Positions 54,303 to 64,000 of a DNA stretch of 64,000 nt are shown piece by piece. The notes under the pieces were generated by a model. That model saw nothing but the letters and a program-made list of their open reading frames with translations, was not told where the DNA came from and did no database searches. The stretch is from positions 1 through 64,000 of the forward strand of contig NRSV01000031.1 in the NCBI GenBank assembly GCA_002286855.1. Reading direction: 5' to 3'. Each line of letters starts with the position of its first letter. Position 1 is the stretch's first letter. This DNA is from Bipolaris cookei (Eukaryota; Ascomycota; Dothideomycetes; Pleosporales; Pleosporaceae). The translations under genes were made by a program, and so were the position numbers.

Positions 54303-57300
54303 ATGGTCTTCCTGGGCATATACCGTGCCCTCTACGACTATGAGCCACAAAGTAGCAATGAGATTGCCTTGACTGAGGGCGACATTTTGATGGTCTTGGA
54401 GAAGTCCACCGACGACGACTGGTGGAAGGCCAAGAAAAAAGGACGCGAAGAAGACGAGGAGGAGCCCGAAGGCTTGATCCCCAACAACTACATTGAAGAG
54501 GTGAGTCGTCTATTTGGTACCCAATGGGCACCTTAGCTCGGCGTGGCTTGAGGCACACGTCCACGACAATGCCACTACTTGTCTCGTAGATGTATTCCAT
54601 GGCCACACAACTGACCACGTGTACAGGCCGCCCCCATTGCGCAAGCCAAAGCCCTCTTCGACTACGATCGCCAGACGGACGAGGAGCTGTCGTTCAAGGA
54701 AGACGCCCTCCTTGATGTCTACGACACCACAGACCCAGACTGGACATTAGTGGGCGTTGAAAGCGACTATGGCTTTGCACCGGCCAACTACATTGAACTT
54801 ATCAAGGGCAAAGCTGCTCCAGCCGCACCAGCTGTATCGTCTCCGGCGGCGCCAAGTCGCCCACCGATGCCTCCAGCCGCCGACTCCTTTGACAACTCCC
54901 AGCCGCCTACTCCAGATAGCCCCGCGCAACCAAGCCCTGCTGCTGCACTCGCTGGAATCATCCAGAAGAAGTCTCAGGAAACCGCGCCGCGATCGACCAT
55001 CTCGCCCCCACCCAACGTTAGCGCGCCTCAGCGACGACGCGTGCAATTCACGCCCGAAGAATCTGACGACGAGGCGCCACCACCTCACCTTCCTCAACGG
55101 CGAGTATCCGAAGCAGCCTCTCATCCACCTACCCAATATGCGACAGCGCGGTCCCCATCACCCCCGGCCAGATCGCCTCCCCCTCGAAGTGTCACGTTCG
55201 ACAAATATGATCCACCAAGCAGGGAAGAGCAACCAACCACTCCAAGGTCAGCTTCAGGATACCGTCTCTACAACATTTATGAATACATTACGCAGCCGGG
55301 CAAGAACAAGAAGATGCCCATGACACTGGGTGTCAACATCCCCAAGGGCATGATCATGATTGCGCCAGAGAAGTCACGCGACGGGCCGCAACAAGAATGG
55401 AGTGCTGAGAAGATGGAGTACTATTCGCAGGAGGGCAAGCACATCTTCATGGAGCTCAAGCAGCCGAGTAAGAGCATTGACTTCCACTGTGGAGCCAAGG
55501 ACACTGCGTCAGAAATCATGATGGCTCTTGGTGAGCTCGCGGGAGCTGCAAAGAGTGCGGGACTGCGGGAAGTGCTTGCTGCTGGTTCCGGACACTCCAA
55601 TGTACAGAAAAAGGGAGTCATGTTATTCGACTTTATGGCACAGGGTGACGATGAGGTGACTGTTGGCCTTGGTGACGAGATTCTGGTACTCGATGATTCA
55701 GCTAGTGATGAGTGGTGGAAAGTCAGACGGCTGAAGAACAGCAAGGAAGGTGTTGTGCCAGCTAACTATGTCGAGATTACAGAAGCCCTCCCTATACCTG
55801 CTACTGCTGCCTCGATGGCTCGTTCCGGGACCAATGCTGGCCGATCTATAGTCGAACAGAACAGGCGGGAAGAAGAGGAGCTGGCTCGCCAGGCCGCAAG
55901 ACAGAAGAGGCCAGAAAGTGAGGCGAGGAATGATCAGGTAGGCCCTGGCCTGCACTTGCCTTCGCGTAACTCTAGCCTTTTACAAACAAATATTGACCAG
56001 CGTCGTGCCTCACAGAGAACAAGCAAGCGCGAAACCTCCTCTAAGGACTCGAGTTCGAAGTCCTCGTCCAAGCCAAGTGAGTACATTATTATACCAAAGG
56101 CCGAATTCTCAACGGTGCAAAATGCCATGACGCATTTGCATGTGGGCGTATTCCTTAAAAGGGCTGTAATGTGTTAAGGTGTATTAAATACTAACCAACA
56201 TGTGCTAGACCCCGCCAAAGTGCGCACCTGGACCGACCGATCTGGCTCGTTCAAGGTTGAAGCAGAATTCATTCTTATCAAGGATGGCAAGATTCACTTG
56301 CACAAGGTCAATGGCGTGAAGATTGCAGTACCTGTCACAAAAATGTCTGTTGAAGATCTTGAATATGTTGAGCGCGTCACAGGCGAATCTCTGGATGATG
56401 ACAAGCCTTTGTCTGACTTGAAGAGAAAGACCATGCAGCAACAGCGGTCGAAAGACGCAGACAGGCGTTCTCCGACCGGATTGTCGGTTGAGAAGAAGCC
56501 CGAGTACGACTGGTTCGACTTCTTCCTTAAGTGTGGTGTCAACCCGCAAATATGTGAACGTTATGCTCGCGCGTTTGTAAAGGACGAAATGACCGAGGAG
56601 AATATCCCAGACATTACGCCGTCGCTTCTGCGTACTTTGGGTCTCAAAGAGGGCGATATCCTCCGTGTGTCCAAGTACGTAGATGCCCAGTTCGGGCGCG
56701 ATAAGCGAAACGCCGGCTCTGCAGAAGATAATGGAGAGGGAGCGTCTGGTGGACTATTCTCTGGACCTGGAGGTGCGCTTCGTAACAACACCCGCAAGGG
56801 ACGTCCTGCACCTCCTGTGGAGACCAACGATGTGGTGGATCCAAAGGCATTTGAGCCGAAGTCTGACGATACTGGAAAGAAGCCTGCAGACAGTGCTGCA
56901 ACTTCTGCAGGTGCATCGGACGCCAAGGCGAACGGATTCGACGACAATGCTTGGGACGTCAAGCCATCAAAGTCAGCGCCTGCTTCTGCCCCGGAAAAGT
57001 CTGCGTCTCCGCCTCCAGCGCAGTCTGCACCTGCTGCAAAGCCACCTCAGTTGACTGGAGCTATGGGCGAGCTGTCCCTCCTGGATATGCCCGCCCTGAA
57101 ACCCGAGGAGATTGCTCAGCCAACACCTCCTGCACCTGCGCCTGCTCCACAAGCAGCACAGGCACCCGCTCCACAGCAGCAGCCACAGCAGACAGGAGCT
57201 ACTCCAACTCTGTTCGAGCAGGTTGCAGCTATCAAGGCTTTGACTCAGCCTCAGAACATGGCACCGCCACGCATGCGTCCACAGGCTCCTCAACAGCAGA

Positions 57301-58103
57301 GTACTGGCGGTCTGCTCGCTCCACCACCGCCACGTGCAGCCTCAGCTCCGCAGAACCCGCAACAGAGTGCGTTTGGTCCGCCACCACCTTTGCAGCCTCA
57401 GCTTACTGGCTACAACCCCAACATGATGGCTCCAAACGTCGGACAGGGGCAGGGAATGCAGGGAATGCAAGGCATGCAGCCACAGATGACTGGGTTCCCC
57501 CAACAAAACGGAGCATACGGGTTCCAGCAGAACGGCATGATAGCGCAACCAACAGGATTCAATTCCATGTCGCCGGCACCACCGCAACAGCCCATGCAAA
57601 CTGGGTTTGCGCCATTCCAGCAGCCTCAGCCTACAGGGTTCCAACAGCCAATGGCGACGGGCTATCAGCAGTCACCGCACTTCACCCAAGGGTTTGGTAA
57701 CGGCAGTCCGTTTGCGGATCCCCCACGGGCACCTTTCCAACCACTGCAGGCCCAACCGACTGGATACAATTCGTTCCAGCCAGCACCACTTAACCCGCAA
57801 GCGACTGGCGTCAACCGTTTCTTGCCTCCGGCAATTGTGCCGCAGCCGACGGGCTTTGGTCAGAGCCCACCACCGGTACCGCCGATGCCGCCTATGCCGG
57901 CTATGCCACAAGCACAGCCTCTAGTACCGCAAAAGACTGGACCGCCCCCAAGCATCAAGTTTGGCGTTCAGCCTGCGAAGAAGCTGACAGCTCAGCCAAC
58001 GGGGCGGGCGAACCTCGCCAATGCTAGTAAGTGGTTGCATTTGATGCTTGATGATTGTGTTGCTAACTATGTACTAGCTCCTCAGAATCCCTTTGGCTTT
58101 TAA
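54303..58103 (+). CDS. SLA1: SLA1, endocytic actin-regulatory adaptor
   Basis: Four exons (54303-54500, 54627-56076, 56209-58026, 58078-58103) give 1163 residues. Two N-terminal SH3 domains (YRALYDYEPQSSNEIALTEG; KALFDYDRQTDEELSFKED) are followed by a Sla1-specific region and a third SH3 at about 394-455 (LFDFMAQGDDEVTVGLGDEI). SHD1 at about 550-615 (VRTWTDRSGSFKVEAEFILI) binds NPFxD cargo signals. The SAM-like SHD2 at about 646-715 starts DWFDFFLKCGV. The C-terminal 400 residues hold around ten Q-x-TG(F/Y) repeats, the phosphosites used by Ark/Prk kinases and Pan1/End3 binding. It acts at cortical actin patches. A 63-nt in-frame stretch at 55938-56000 has splice-like ends but is kept as coding. 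The last exon is 26 nt. Confidence 0.95.
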
Positions 58104-59593
58104 GCTTGTTAGTGTGCTATTGGCATGGATGTACCAGTGCCCTCTTTCATCTCTTGCCCTGTTTGCTTAGATGAAGGCCCATACAATTAATCATTCTACC
58201 TCTACGTGTACTTGTACATAATTCTGCTATAGTGGGGCATGGTTGCGGTTTGGAAAGAGTTGGACGGATTCTGCTCTGGCGCAGAAGGGACCCACGGCAT
58301 ATTTTGATTTGACTTTTCTTATTTCTTTACATAGCGCATATTAGCATGCCCGTGCCTCCTTGGGAAGTAATTGCTAAAGTTCTCTACACGCATCTGGGCA
58401 ATTGATTGAGGATGCGGGTGGAAGAGGAGTGGCGCATGGGATGGTGGCTGAGCAAAGGGAAATCATGGGAAAATGTACAGCTAGGAGGGATAATGGAAAT
58501 TACACAGGTTGATAAGAGCTACAGCTAAACGCTTTTTGCCATGGCGATTGAGGAAAGGAGAAAGGCAACAGATGTGTACATTAAGGGATTCCAGCTAAGC
58601 CCTGTGCAGCCCAATATCGTTCAAATTAGAGCTGTGGTTAGGAACAGGGCGCAGGTGCAGACGAGACCGGGGTGAGACTTCGGCACCAAGCCTTCGCCAA
58701 GTAAAGCTTAGCCTAGCGCATCCCCCGACAGCCCATGTCACGGCATCTCACGCGGTTGCTTCTTACCGACGTGACATGTATGGGTGCATAACGAACCCAC
58801 GTAAGGGGGTTCCGTGGTTCAGACCACGAACGCGCATCTCTATCGTTGATTTTGGTCAGGCTTCGCAAGGAAAAAGGCATCTTCTGGTGCTGCTGCAAGT
58901 CTACATGTATGTGTTTACTACCACGTATGTACGACGTAGCCACAAGCTCAAACAGAAATAAAGAGGCGCAGCGCAGCCGCGCATTGGTGCATCGGCCCAA
59001 TGAGCAAAAAGGCGCACAATGACAGATGAGTGAAGCATGGGTGGTGCTTGTGGCGATGACGAGGCCCGGTCAGTTTTGCGCCAGTAGGCTCACGTAGCGT
59101 GTGGCTTATGCCCCAAGGGCCGAATGATGAGTCGCAGCACCGCTGTGCCGCATGCGCGTGAGATGGGGGTATAGTGGCTAGGCCATGTTGTGGTAAGCAT
59201 TAGCTTCCCCTCTTCCGGGCGCGGCGGCTTCTTAGCTATAATCTTCTTTCCTTCTCTCCTTCCGCATTGCACTTTCCTTCCTCACCCACTCTTCCTCTCT
59301 GCCTTGTTTATCCCTACTTCTAAACCATAATCTCACCGAAACAACTCGGCGCAACTATCAGTTGCTAGCAACTCTTACACATCAGCTTTTCTCCCTGCGC
59401 GACCCTCGTAGCGATCAAAACGCCGCTGCTCCCGTAAGCATATAATAAGCAGTCGCGGAAACTCGGAGTTTTCCCTTTTGTCGTTCCTACTTGACACGAG
59501 CGATCTGCGTATATCCATAAACAAACTCGACACGAGCGAGTCTTGAGAGTCTGAGAAACTACCCATTTTTATCTCCGGACCCACGACGCGACA
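58104..59593. other. Intergenic between SLA1 and CYSTM gene
   Basis: About 1.5 kb. The SLA1 3' flank has a Puf-type motif (58211-58220). From about 59200 the + strand is CT-rich, the leader of the next gene. No gene was seen. Confidence 0.5.
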
Positions 59594-60076
59594 ATGTCCA
59601 ACCAAGGATACTACCAAGGTGCTCCTCAGTACCCCCAGCAAAGGTACGTTTCACACCCTGCTTCTCACCGTATTTGTTGTTTGAGAAATCCCTTTTATCA
59701 AGTATTGTTAGAAAAGAGGAATAATCTAGGAGAGCAATAGCGCTGACTTTTTTCTTCAAAATAGCTATGGCCCTCCTCAAGGCGCCAATTACGGCCCTCC
59801 ACCTCCACAACAAATGATGTACGGACCTCCACAGGGCCAGGCCCCACCACCTCAGAAAGAGAAGAAGGACAGGGGATGTCTGGGTGCTTGGTATGTTGCT
59901 CCTCTTTCTTTTTTTCATTCTGCGCGTACACTTTTCGAGAGAGAACTCAAATTACCATTCCGTCTTCAAATGCTAATTTGGAGAATAGTCTGGCCACCCT
60001 GTGTTGTTGTTTCCTGTGCGAGGAGAGCTGCGAATGCTGTCTTGACTGCTGCGAGTGTGTGGCGGATTGCTGCTAG
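59594..60076 (+). CDS. Small cysteine-rich CYSTM-type membrane protein
   Basis: Three exons (59594-59643, 59765-59890, 59989-60076; introns 121 and 98 nt) give 87 residues. The N-terminus is a Tyr/Gln/Pro/Gly-rich disordered segment (YGPPQGANYGPPPPQQMMYG). The C-terminus is the CYSTM module: basic KEKKDRGCLGACLATLCCCF followed by LCEESCECCLDCC and CVADCC, about 14 Cys in 31 residues. CYSTM proteins are tail-membrane-associated or palmitoylated stress proteins found across eukaryotes, linked to metal and redox tolerance. Without splicing the protein cannot be read, as the exons lie in different frames. Confidence 0.88.
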
Positions 60077-60711
60077 ATGACGTCTCAATGCTGTGTGCGA
60101 TGAGATTGGAGGAATGAACGGGGTTTCAATCGATTGGTGCCATGGGAAAGCTATCGAGTCTGGATTATGGCTATTGAGGATTGAGGACGCATCCCCAAGG
60201 TGATGTGGTGTCTTCATTTGCGTTTCTGTTTTATCAGTCAAGGATACACATTACTTTGTTCTAGGGGGGAAAGATACCTTTGTACTTGTTTTTTACACTT
60301 TTCTCCTATGTAATGCAAATTCACGGTTTGCTCCTGTGAATTTTTTTCTCAATCCGTTTCTGACGTCAGTGGGTAGCTGTTGAACTGTCACGCGAGCAGC
60401 TGTTCATCTTTTGTTTACTGGCTTCTTCTTAATAATTTATCTCACCACAATATTTCTGCGTATTTGCTTAGTTGTGCTGGATGTTCAATCATACATTTAT
60501 CAATTGAACGGGTTCGCTTCCACTTTCTCATTGGCATAGCCAATGAGAGCAAGCCTTACAGTGCACTGAGATGTAAATGACTCTCCTGCCCTTGCAGCTC
60601 TTGGATCAAGCTCCTTGCCACGAACACTGACACGACAAGTCACAGAAAATAGATGCTGCAAAGTACCGTGATCTTTCCCTATTGATTGGCGACGACAGAA
60701 TTGCTGACTGA
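60077..60711. other. Intergenic, AT-rich
   Basis: 3' flank of the CYSTM gene, followed by AT-rich DNA. No gene was seen; this is the start of the degenerate right-hand zone. Confidence 0.5.
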
Positions 60712-61401
60712 TGTCTTGGGGTTGCCAAGAAGCAATCCAAGGCTCAGAAGCTCTCCGGCTCTCTTCTGAAGCTCAGAAAACAGCTGCTCAAGACCGAAAT
60801 CGATGAGCGCTCCGAGTCGATGCAGAAGTAGGCGCAGTACAGAACGAGGGCACAGTGGGAGAGACTAACTGCCACCAACTTCAAACCCAACTCGATTGAG
60901 TCGCCGCTTCTCCGCCTTCCAGGCGCCGAGATACACAACATGATCTGGGAGTATGTGCTGAGCAACCATTTGATCATGACACATAGGGATTTCACCGGGA
61001 AACTAAGAGAATACATGCATTCCACAGATTGCACTCAGCCAAAGCACCAAAGGCGAAACAGCAAATCGGCCCGGATTTCTTTTGCAAAGCTTCTTCTCAG
61101 CGTATGCCGCCAGCTACATGCAGAAACTTCAACCATGGTCTATACACTCAACATACTCAGCTTCACCTGCAAGTATACTCTTGATCTCTTTATTGGTCGC
61201 AGCACACCCGAGAAACAGCGCCTCATCCCTTCAATTCAAGTGCCATTTGATTACTATCAGTGCTATCACGAGGGATATTGTGAAAACTTTCATCAGATAT
61301 TTCCAAATATCAAGTACTTTTCCATCGATGATTATGTAGTCAGGCGCCAAAAGTATATCACAAGAGGCTTTTGGACTCTTGAAGACACGGCCGAGTTTTG
61401 A
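60712..61401 (+). pseudogene. DUF7730/F-box-like protein relic with in-frame TAG
   Basis: One frame reads a Lys-rich start (KKQSKAQKLSGSLLKLRKQL), a TAG at 60829-60831, then ERLTATNFKPNSIESPLLRL, PGAEIHNMIWEYVLSNHLI and LLLSVCRQLHAETSTMVYTL, and ends at 61401. The SPLLRLP-x-EI-x-IWEYVL pattern and the later VCRQLHAET segment are typical of the fungal DUF7730 family and related F-box-like proteins. The stop replaces a sense codon in otherwise continuous sequence, with no acceptable intron to remove it. No start Met exists upstream of the stop in frame. I infer a recent pseudogene. A downstream-start peptide from 60940 (153 residues) is an alternative reading. Confidence 0.6.
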
Positions 61402-61940
61402 AAAATGAAGATTGAAGATTTGATAAAGAGCAGGGAAGGACGAGTTCTTGAGATTTCCTGGTATTTTAATTTTGACACTTGGTGCTGGTTGGCACATTGC
61501 TTCCTAACACCACAACTCTGGAGTCTATATTTACATATGCACATCGCATGACTTGCGGTTCTTGATCAAAAAGGACGAGACAACCAATGTCCACTACCCG
61601 CTACCAGATGCTTGGCTTCAGAAGGGACTCTTTGCATTTATTCACGATGGAAACAAAGTTCAAGGGTTTCACGACCAGAGTGGTCAGAAACGCCATGCTG
61701 GCAAAGTAATTTCGACCGAGGACTATATAGTTCACATGTAATCCATCTCTTAAACCCATGTACACCAGGCTCGTCGCGTAGCGGCATATGTTCCATCTGA
61801 GCACGAATATTGAACAACGGAACTTTTTTGTTTTACTTTGAACCCATCGATATCGACTAGGTGCACTGCATGTCGGACTATTACAGCGTCGATTTTACTG
61901 AAATTACTATAAATATTCAATCAAGAGCTACCAAATTACT
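61402..61940. other. Degenerate sequence between pseudogene and LINE
   Basis: Contains a 62-codon open frame (61553-61741) that may be the displaced C-terminus of the preceding relic (LPDAWLQKGLFAFIHDGN). Otherwise AT-rich and non-coding. Confidence 0.4.
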
Positions 61941-64000
61941 CTGCGTCGATGGACAGGAGAAGCGGCCCACCAAGACGCCAGATCGGAACACCTCTGGGCT
62001 AATGTGACAGCAAAGAACCTTACTCTGCTTAACCAGAAAGGGGTAGCCACATGGATAAGGGGCTAGCAATCCGCAGTTATCGACCTTAGTTTTGCCTCCC
62101 CAGACGTTGCGGAAAGAGTCACGACATACCTCCCTAGGGAAGAATTGGCGATTACTAAAGACCACATCCCGATCGATATCAGCGTAGACACCCAACCACT
62201 AAAGAAGAGAGCACCAAGGGGCTATGCGCTTCTGAAGGCAGACTGGCTAAAGATCCAAGAGGCAGTACGGCAGGAGTGCCAGAGTAGAGAGAACATCCTT
62301 GACCTACCTACCCTGACACAAACAGTCCAGGCTGCACTTGACACTCACTACCTGAAGAAGCGCCCCAGCAATAGGGCACGCCCAGAATGGTCTCCTGAAG
62401 CAAACACCCTTCTCCAAGATGTCAAGAAAAACAGAAAGTCCTATCAGGAAAACAGGACGGAGGAAGGGGACAGGGAGTGGAAGAGACTTGGGAACAAACT
62501 GAAGAGATTACTCTGCTCCAACGGCCGAACCAGGTGGAGGAAATACGTCGAAAAGGTTACAGCAGAGGGAGCCGCGGAAAACATCCACAACAAGGGCCTG
62601 TGGAGACTGTCAAAGTGGAGCAGGAAACTTGGAAACGTCCAGGGAGTGACACCAATCCCGGTGATGAGAAGAGCCGAACATGACACCCCAGAGGAAGCAA
62701 ACGACGCCAAGGCCAGGATTCTCGGAGAGAAGTTCTTCCCCCAGAACGGAGCAGCTGAACTGACCGACATTGTGGAGGACCCTACTCAGGCACAGTTTGG
62801 GCTAGACTACACAGTGACGGAAGATGAAGTAAAGGAGGCGATACGATCCCTCCCAAATAACAAAGCTCCAGGACCAGACGGAATCTCAAATGAAGCCTGG
62901 AAACGACTCGCCAAGGACGTCTCGGGCGGCCTAGCAAAAGCGATTACCAGGAGCCTCGAACTCGGACACCTCCCCCCGCAGCTGAAAGAATTCACTACAG
63001 TAGTTCTGAGAAAAGAAAAGAGAAAGGACTACTCCCTCCCAGGGAGCTACCGGCCTATCGCGCTTGAGAACACGATGGCTAAGCTGGTAGAAAAGATTGT
63101 CGCGGACAAGATTACCTGAAAATGGAGGAAAGGAAGCTTCTGCCCTGGAACCAGATGGAAGCAAGGAAAGAACGGTCAACCCTCTCAGTCCTCGAGCTCA
63201 AATTTGGATGCATCGAAACCGCGTGGGCAGCCGGACAGCCAGTGGTCTTAGTGCTAGCTCTAGACCTAGCAGGGGCCTTTGATAACGTGTCACACGAAAG
63301 GCTACTCTAGACGCTGAGAAAGAAAGGATACCCGGACTTGGTAACCAAGTTCGTCAGGTCATTTCTTCAAGATCGCAGAACGAAGCTGAGCTTTGACGAC
63401 TATCGTCATTGATGGCAAAGGCACGGAGTTGGTCACCTCTCTGCGAGTTCTGGAAGTATGGCTAGACCAGTCCCTGTCATGGAATGACCAGGTTAAACGA
63501 CCGGCAACCAAGGGCGAGGTAGTCTACCAGGCGATGACCCGCATTGTGAACTCGACATGGGGCCCATCACTGGAAAGGTCAAGACTCCTCTACACAGCTG
63601 TGGTAAGGCCAATCATGACGTACGGGATCTAGTCATGGGGGGCGTCGATAGAGGGCGGGAAGAAACCAGTATCTATATACAAGCCGCTGATTGCTACTCA
63701 GAACAAGTGTATCCGTAGAATTATGAGCGCTTACAAGAGGACACCCACTGCAGCTGTTGAAAGATAAAGTGGAACCCCACCGTTGGACATTTACACACGC
63801 ACCCTCCTTCTCCGAAGGGCAGTTACGACCGAACAACACGAGGTCATCAATGAGATCAGGGACAAGCTCCAAGACGTGTGGGCAGCGGCTAGACAGGTTG
63901 GAAGGACAAGGAGGCGAGGACTGCCCACGCCAATCGTCATCCAACCAGGCACATCAATTGACAAGATGCGAGTCATTGGAAAGCGAATGGTAAGAGAACA
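61941..64000 (+). mobile_element. Truncated, inactivated non-LTR retrotransposon (Tad/I-like LINE)
   Basis: Fragments of a LINE polyprotein run on the + strand and continue off the window. First comes the end of an endonuclease-like region (WTGEAAHQDARSEHLW, IDLSFASPDVAERVTTYLPR) interrupted by TAG at 62064. It is followed by the linker and N-terminal reverse transcriptase, then frameshifted and gapped pieces, and finally the thumb/connection region (SLERSRLLYTAVVRPIMTYG, NKCIRRIMSAYKRTPTAAVE). The 5' part of the element (ORF1 and most of the endonuclease) is absent, a usual result of incomplete reverse transcription. The right end lies beyond the window, so no target-site duplication can be checked. 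Confidence 0.88.
62145..63632 (+). pseudogene. Broken LINE reverse-transcriptase ORF
   Basis: The first block, 62145-63119, contains the fingers region motifs NNKAPGPDGISNEAW and LPGSYRPIALENTMAKLVEK. A stop (TGA 63117) and frame change lead to 63122-63310 with the palm motif A LDLAGAFDNVSHERLL, then a TAG where Trp is expected. Reading continues to TKLSFDDY near 63405. There the sequence jumps directly to a later segment (63393-63632: GKGTELVTSLRVLEVWLDQS). The PQGS and catalytic xxDD (motif C) blocks are missing, so the enzyme is certainly non-functional. Damage: at least three stops, one frameshift and one internal deletion. Confidence 0.88.

Noticed and set aside
1..64000. CRISPR arrays, prophage, secondary-metabolite cluster or multi-gene defence system
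   Set aside because: No regularly spaced direct repeats, no phage genes, and no polyketide, peptide-synthetase or terpene genes were seen; the gene set is ordinary fungal core.

Overview
This is a nuclear genome segment from a filamentous ascomycete (Pezizomycotina). A Dothideomycete is my best guess, but nothing in the window proves the class. The evidence is dense, single-gene (non-operon) coding, many short GT-AG introns of about 45-130 nt, an intron-bearing tRNA-Glu, and characteristic fungal genes: RRN3, SLA1, HAP2, NOP12, SAS4, a DUF7707-type GPI protein, a fungal zinc-cluster-like regulator and a Tad-like LINE. All exon boundaries were worked out by hand from splice signals and reading phase; every total quoted below is a whole number of codons.

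Layout, left to right. Positions 1-5500 hold a tRNA-Glu(CTC), a peroxisomal thiolase-like gene with an in-frame TGA, a poorly resolved gap, and a CCCH zinc-finger gene whose 5' end is unclear. Positions 5769-16361 hold the FAN1 nuclease, a fungal transcription-factor-like gene, a ZIP zinc transporter, and a ChaC-type gamma-glutamylcyclotransferase whose family motif is complete only if a 5-nt microexon is spliced in. Positions 16972-26530 hold COQ6, an orphan serine-rich protein, a GPI-anchored DUF7707-type protein, a YPT35-like PX protein and a SAS4-domain protein. Positions 27313-44742 hold RRN3, a cyclophilin, a membrane RING-H2 E3 ligase, a STE20-family kinase with a C-terminal Trp-repeat array, a Lys/Pro-rich orphan, an Sds3/Dep1-like Rpd3L subunit and NOP12.

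Positions 44743-49933 are about 5.2 kb with no convincing gene, immediately upstream of HAP2. Then come an allantoate-permease-type MFS transporter, SLA1 and a small CYSTM protein. From about 60.7 kb the character changes to decayed DNA: a DUF7730-like pseudogene and a broken LINE that runs off the right end.

Neighbours alternate in orientation (many head-to-head and tail-to-tail pairs), as is normal in compact fungal genomes. The genes do not form a pathway. They are mostly housekeeping functions: chromatin and transcription (SAS4, Sds3/Dep1, RRN3, HAP2), ribosome biogenesis (RRN3, NOP12), DNA repair (FAN1), ubiquinone synthesis (COQ6), endocytosis (SLA1) and polarity signalling (kinase). 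I found no CRISPR, prophage, secondary-metabolite cluster or clearly new multi-gene system. The strongest unusual signal is the 5-nt microexon at 15663-15667.
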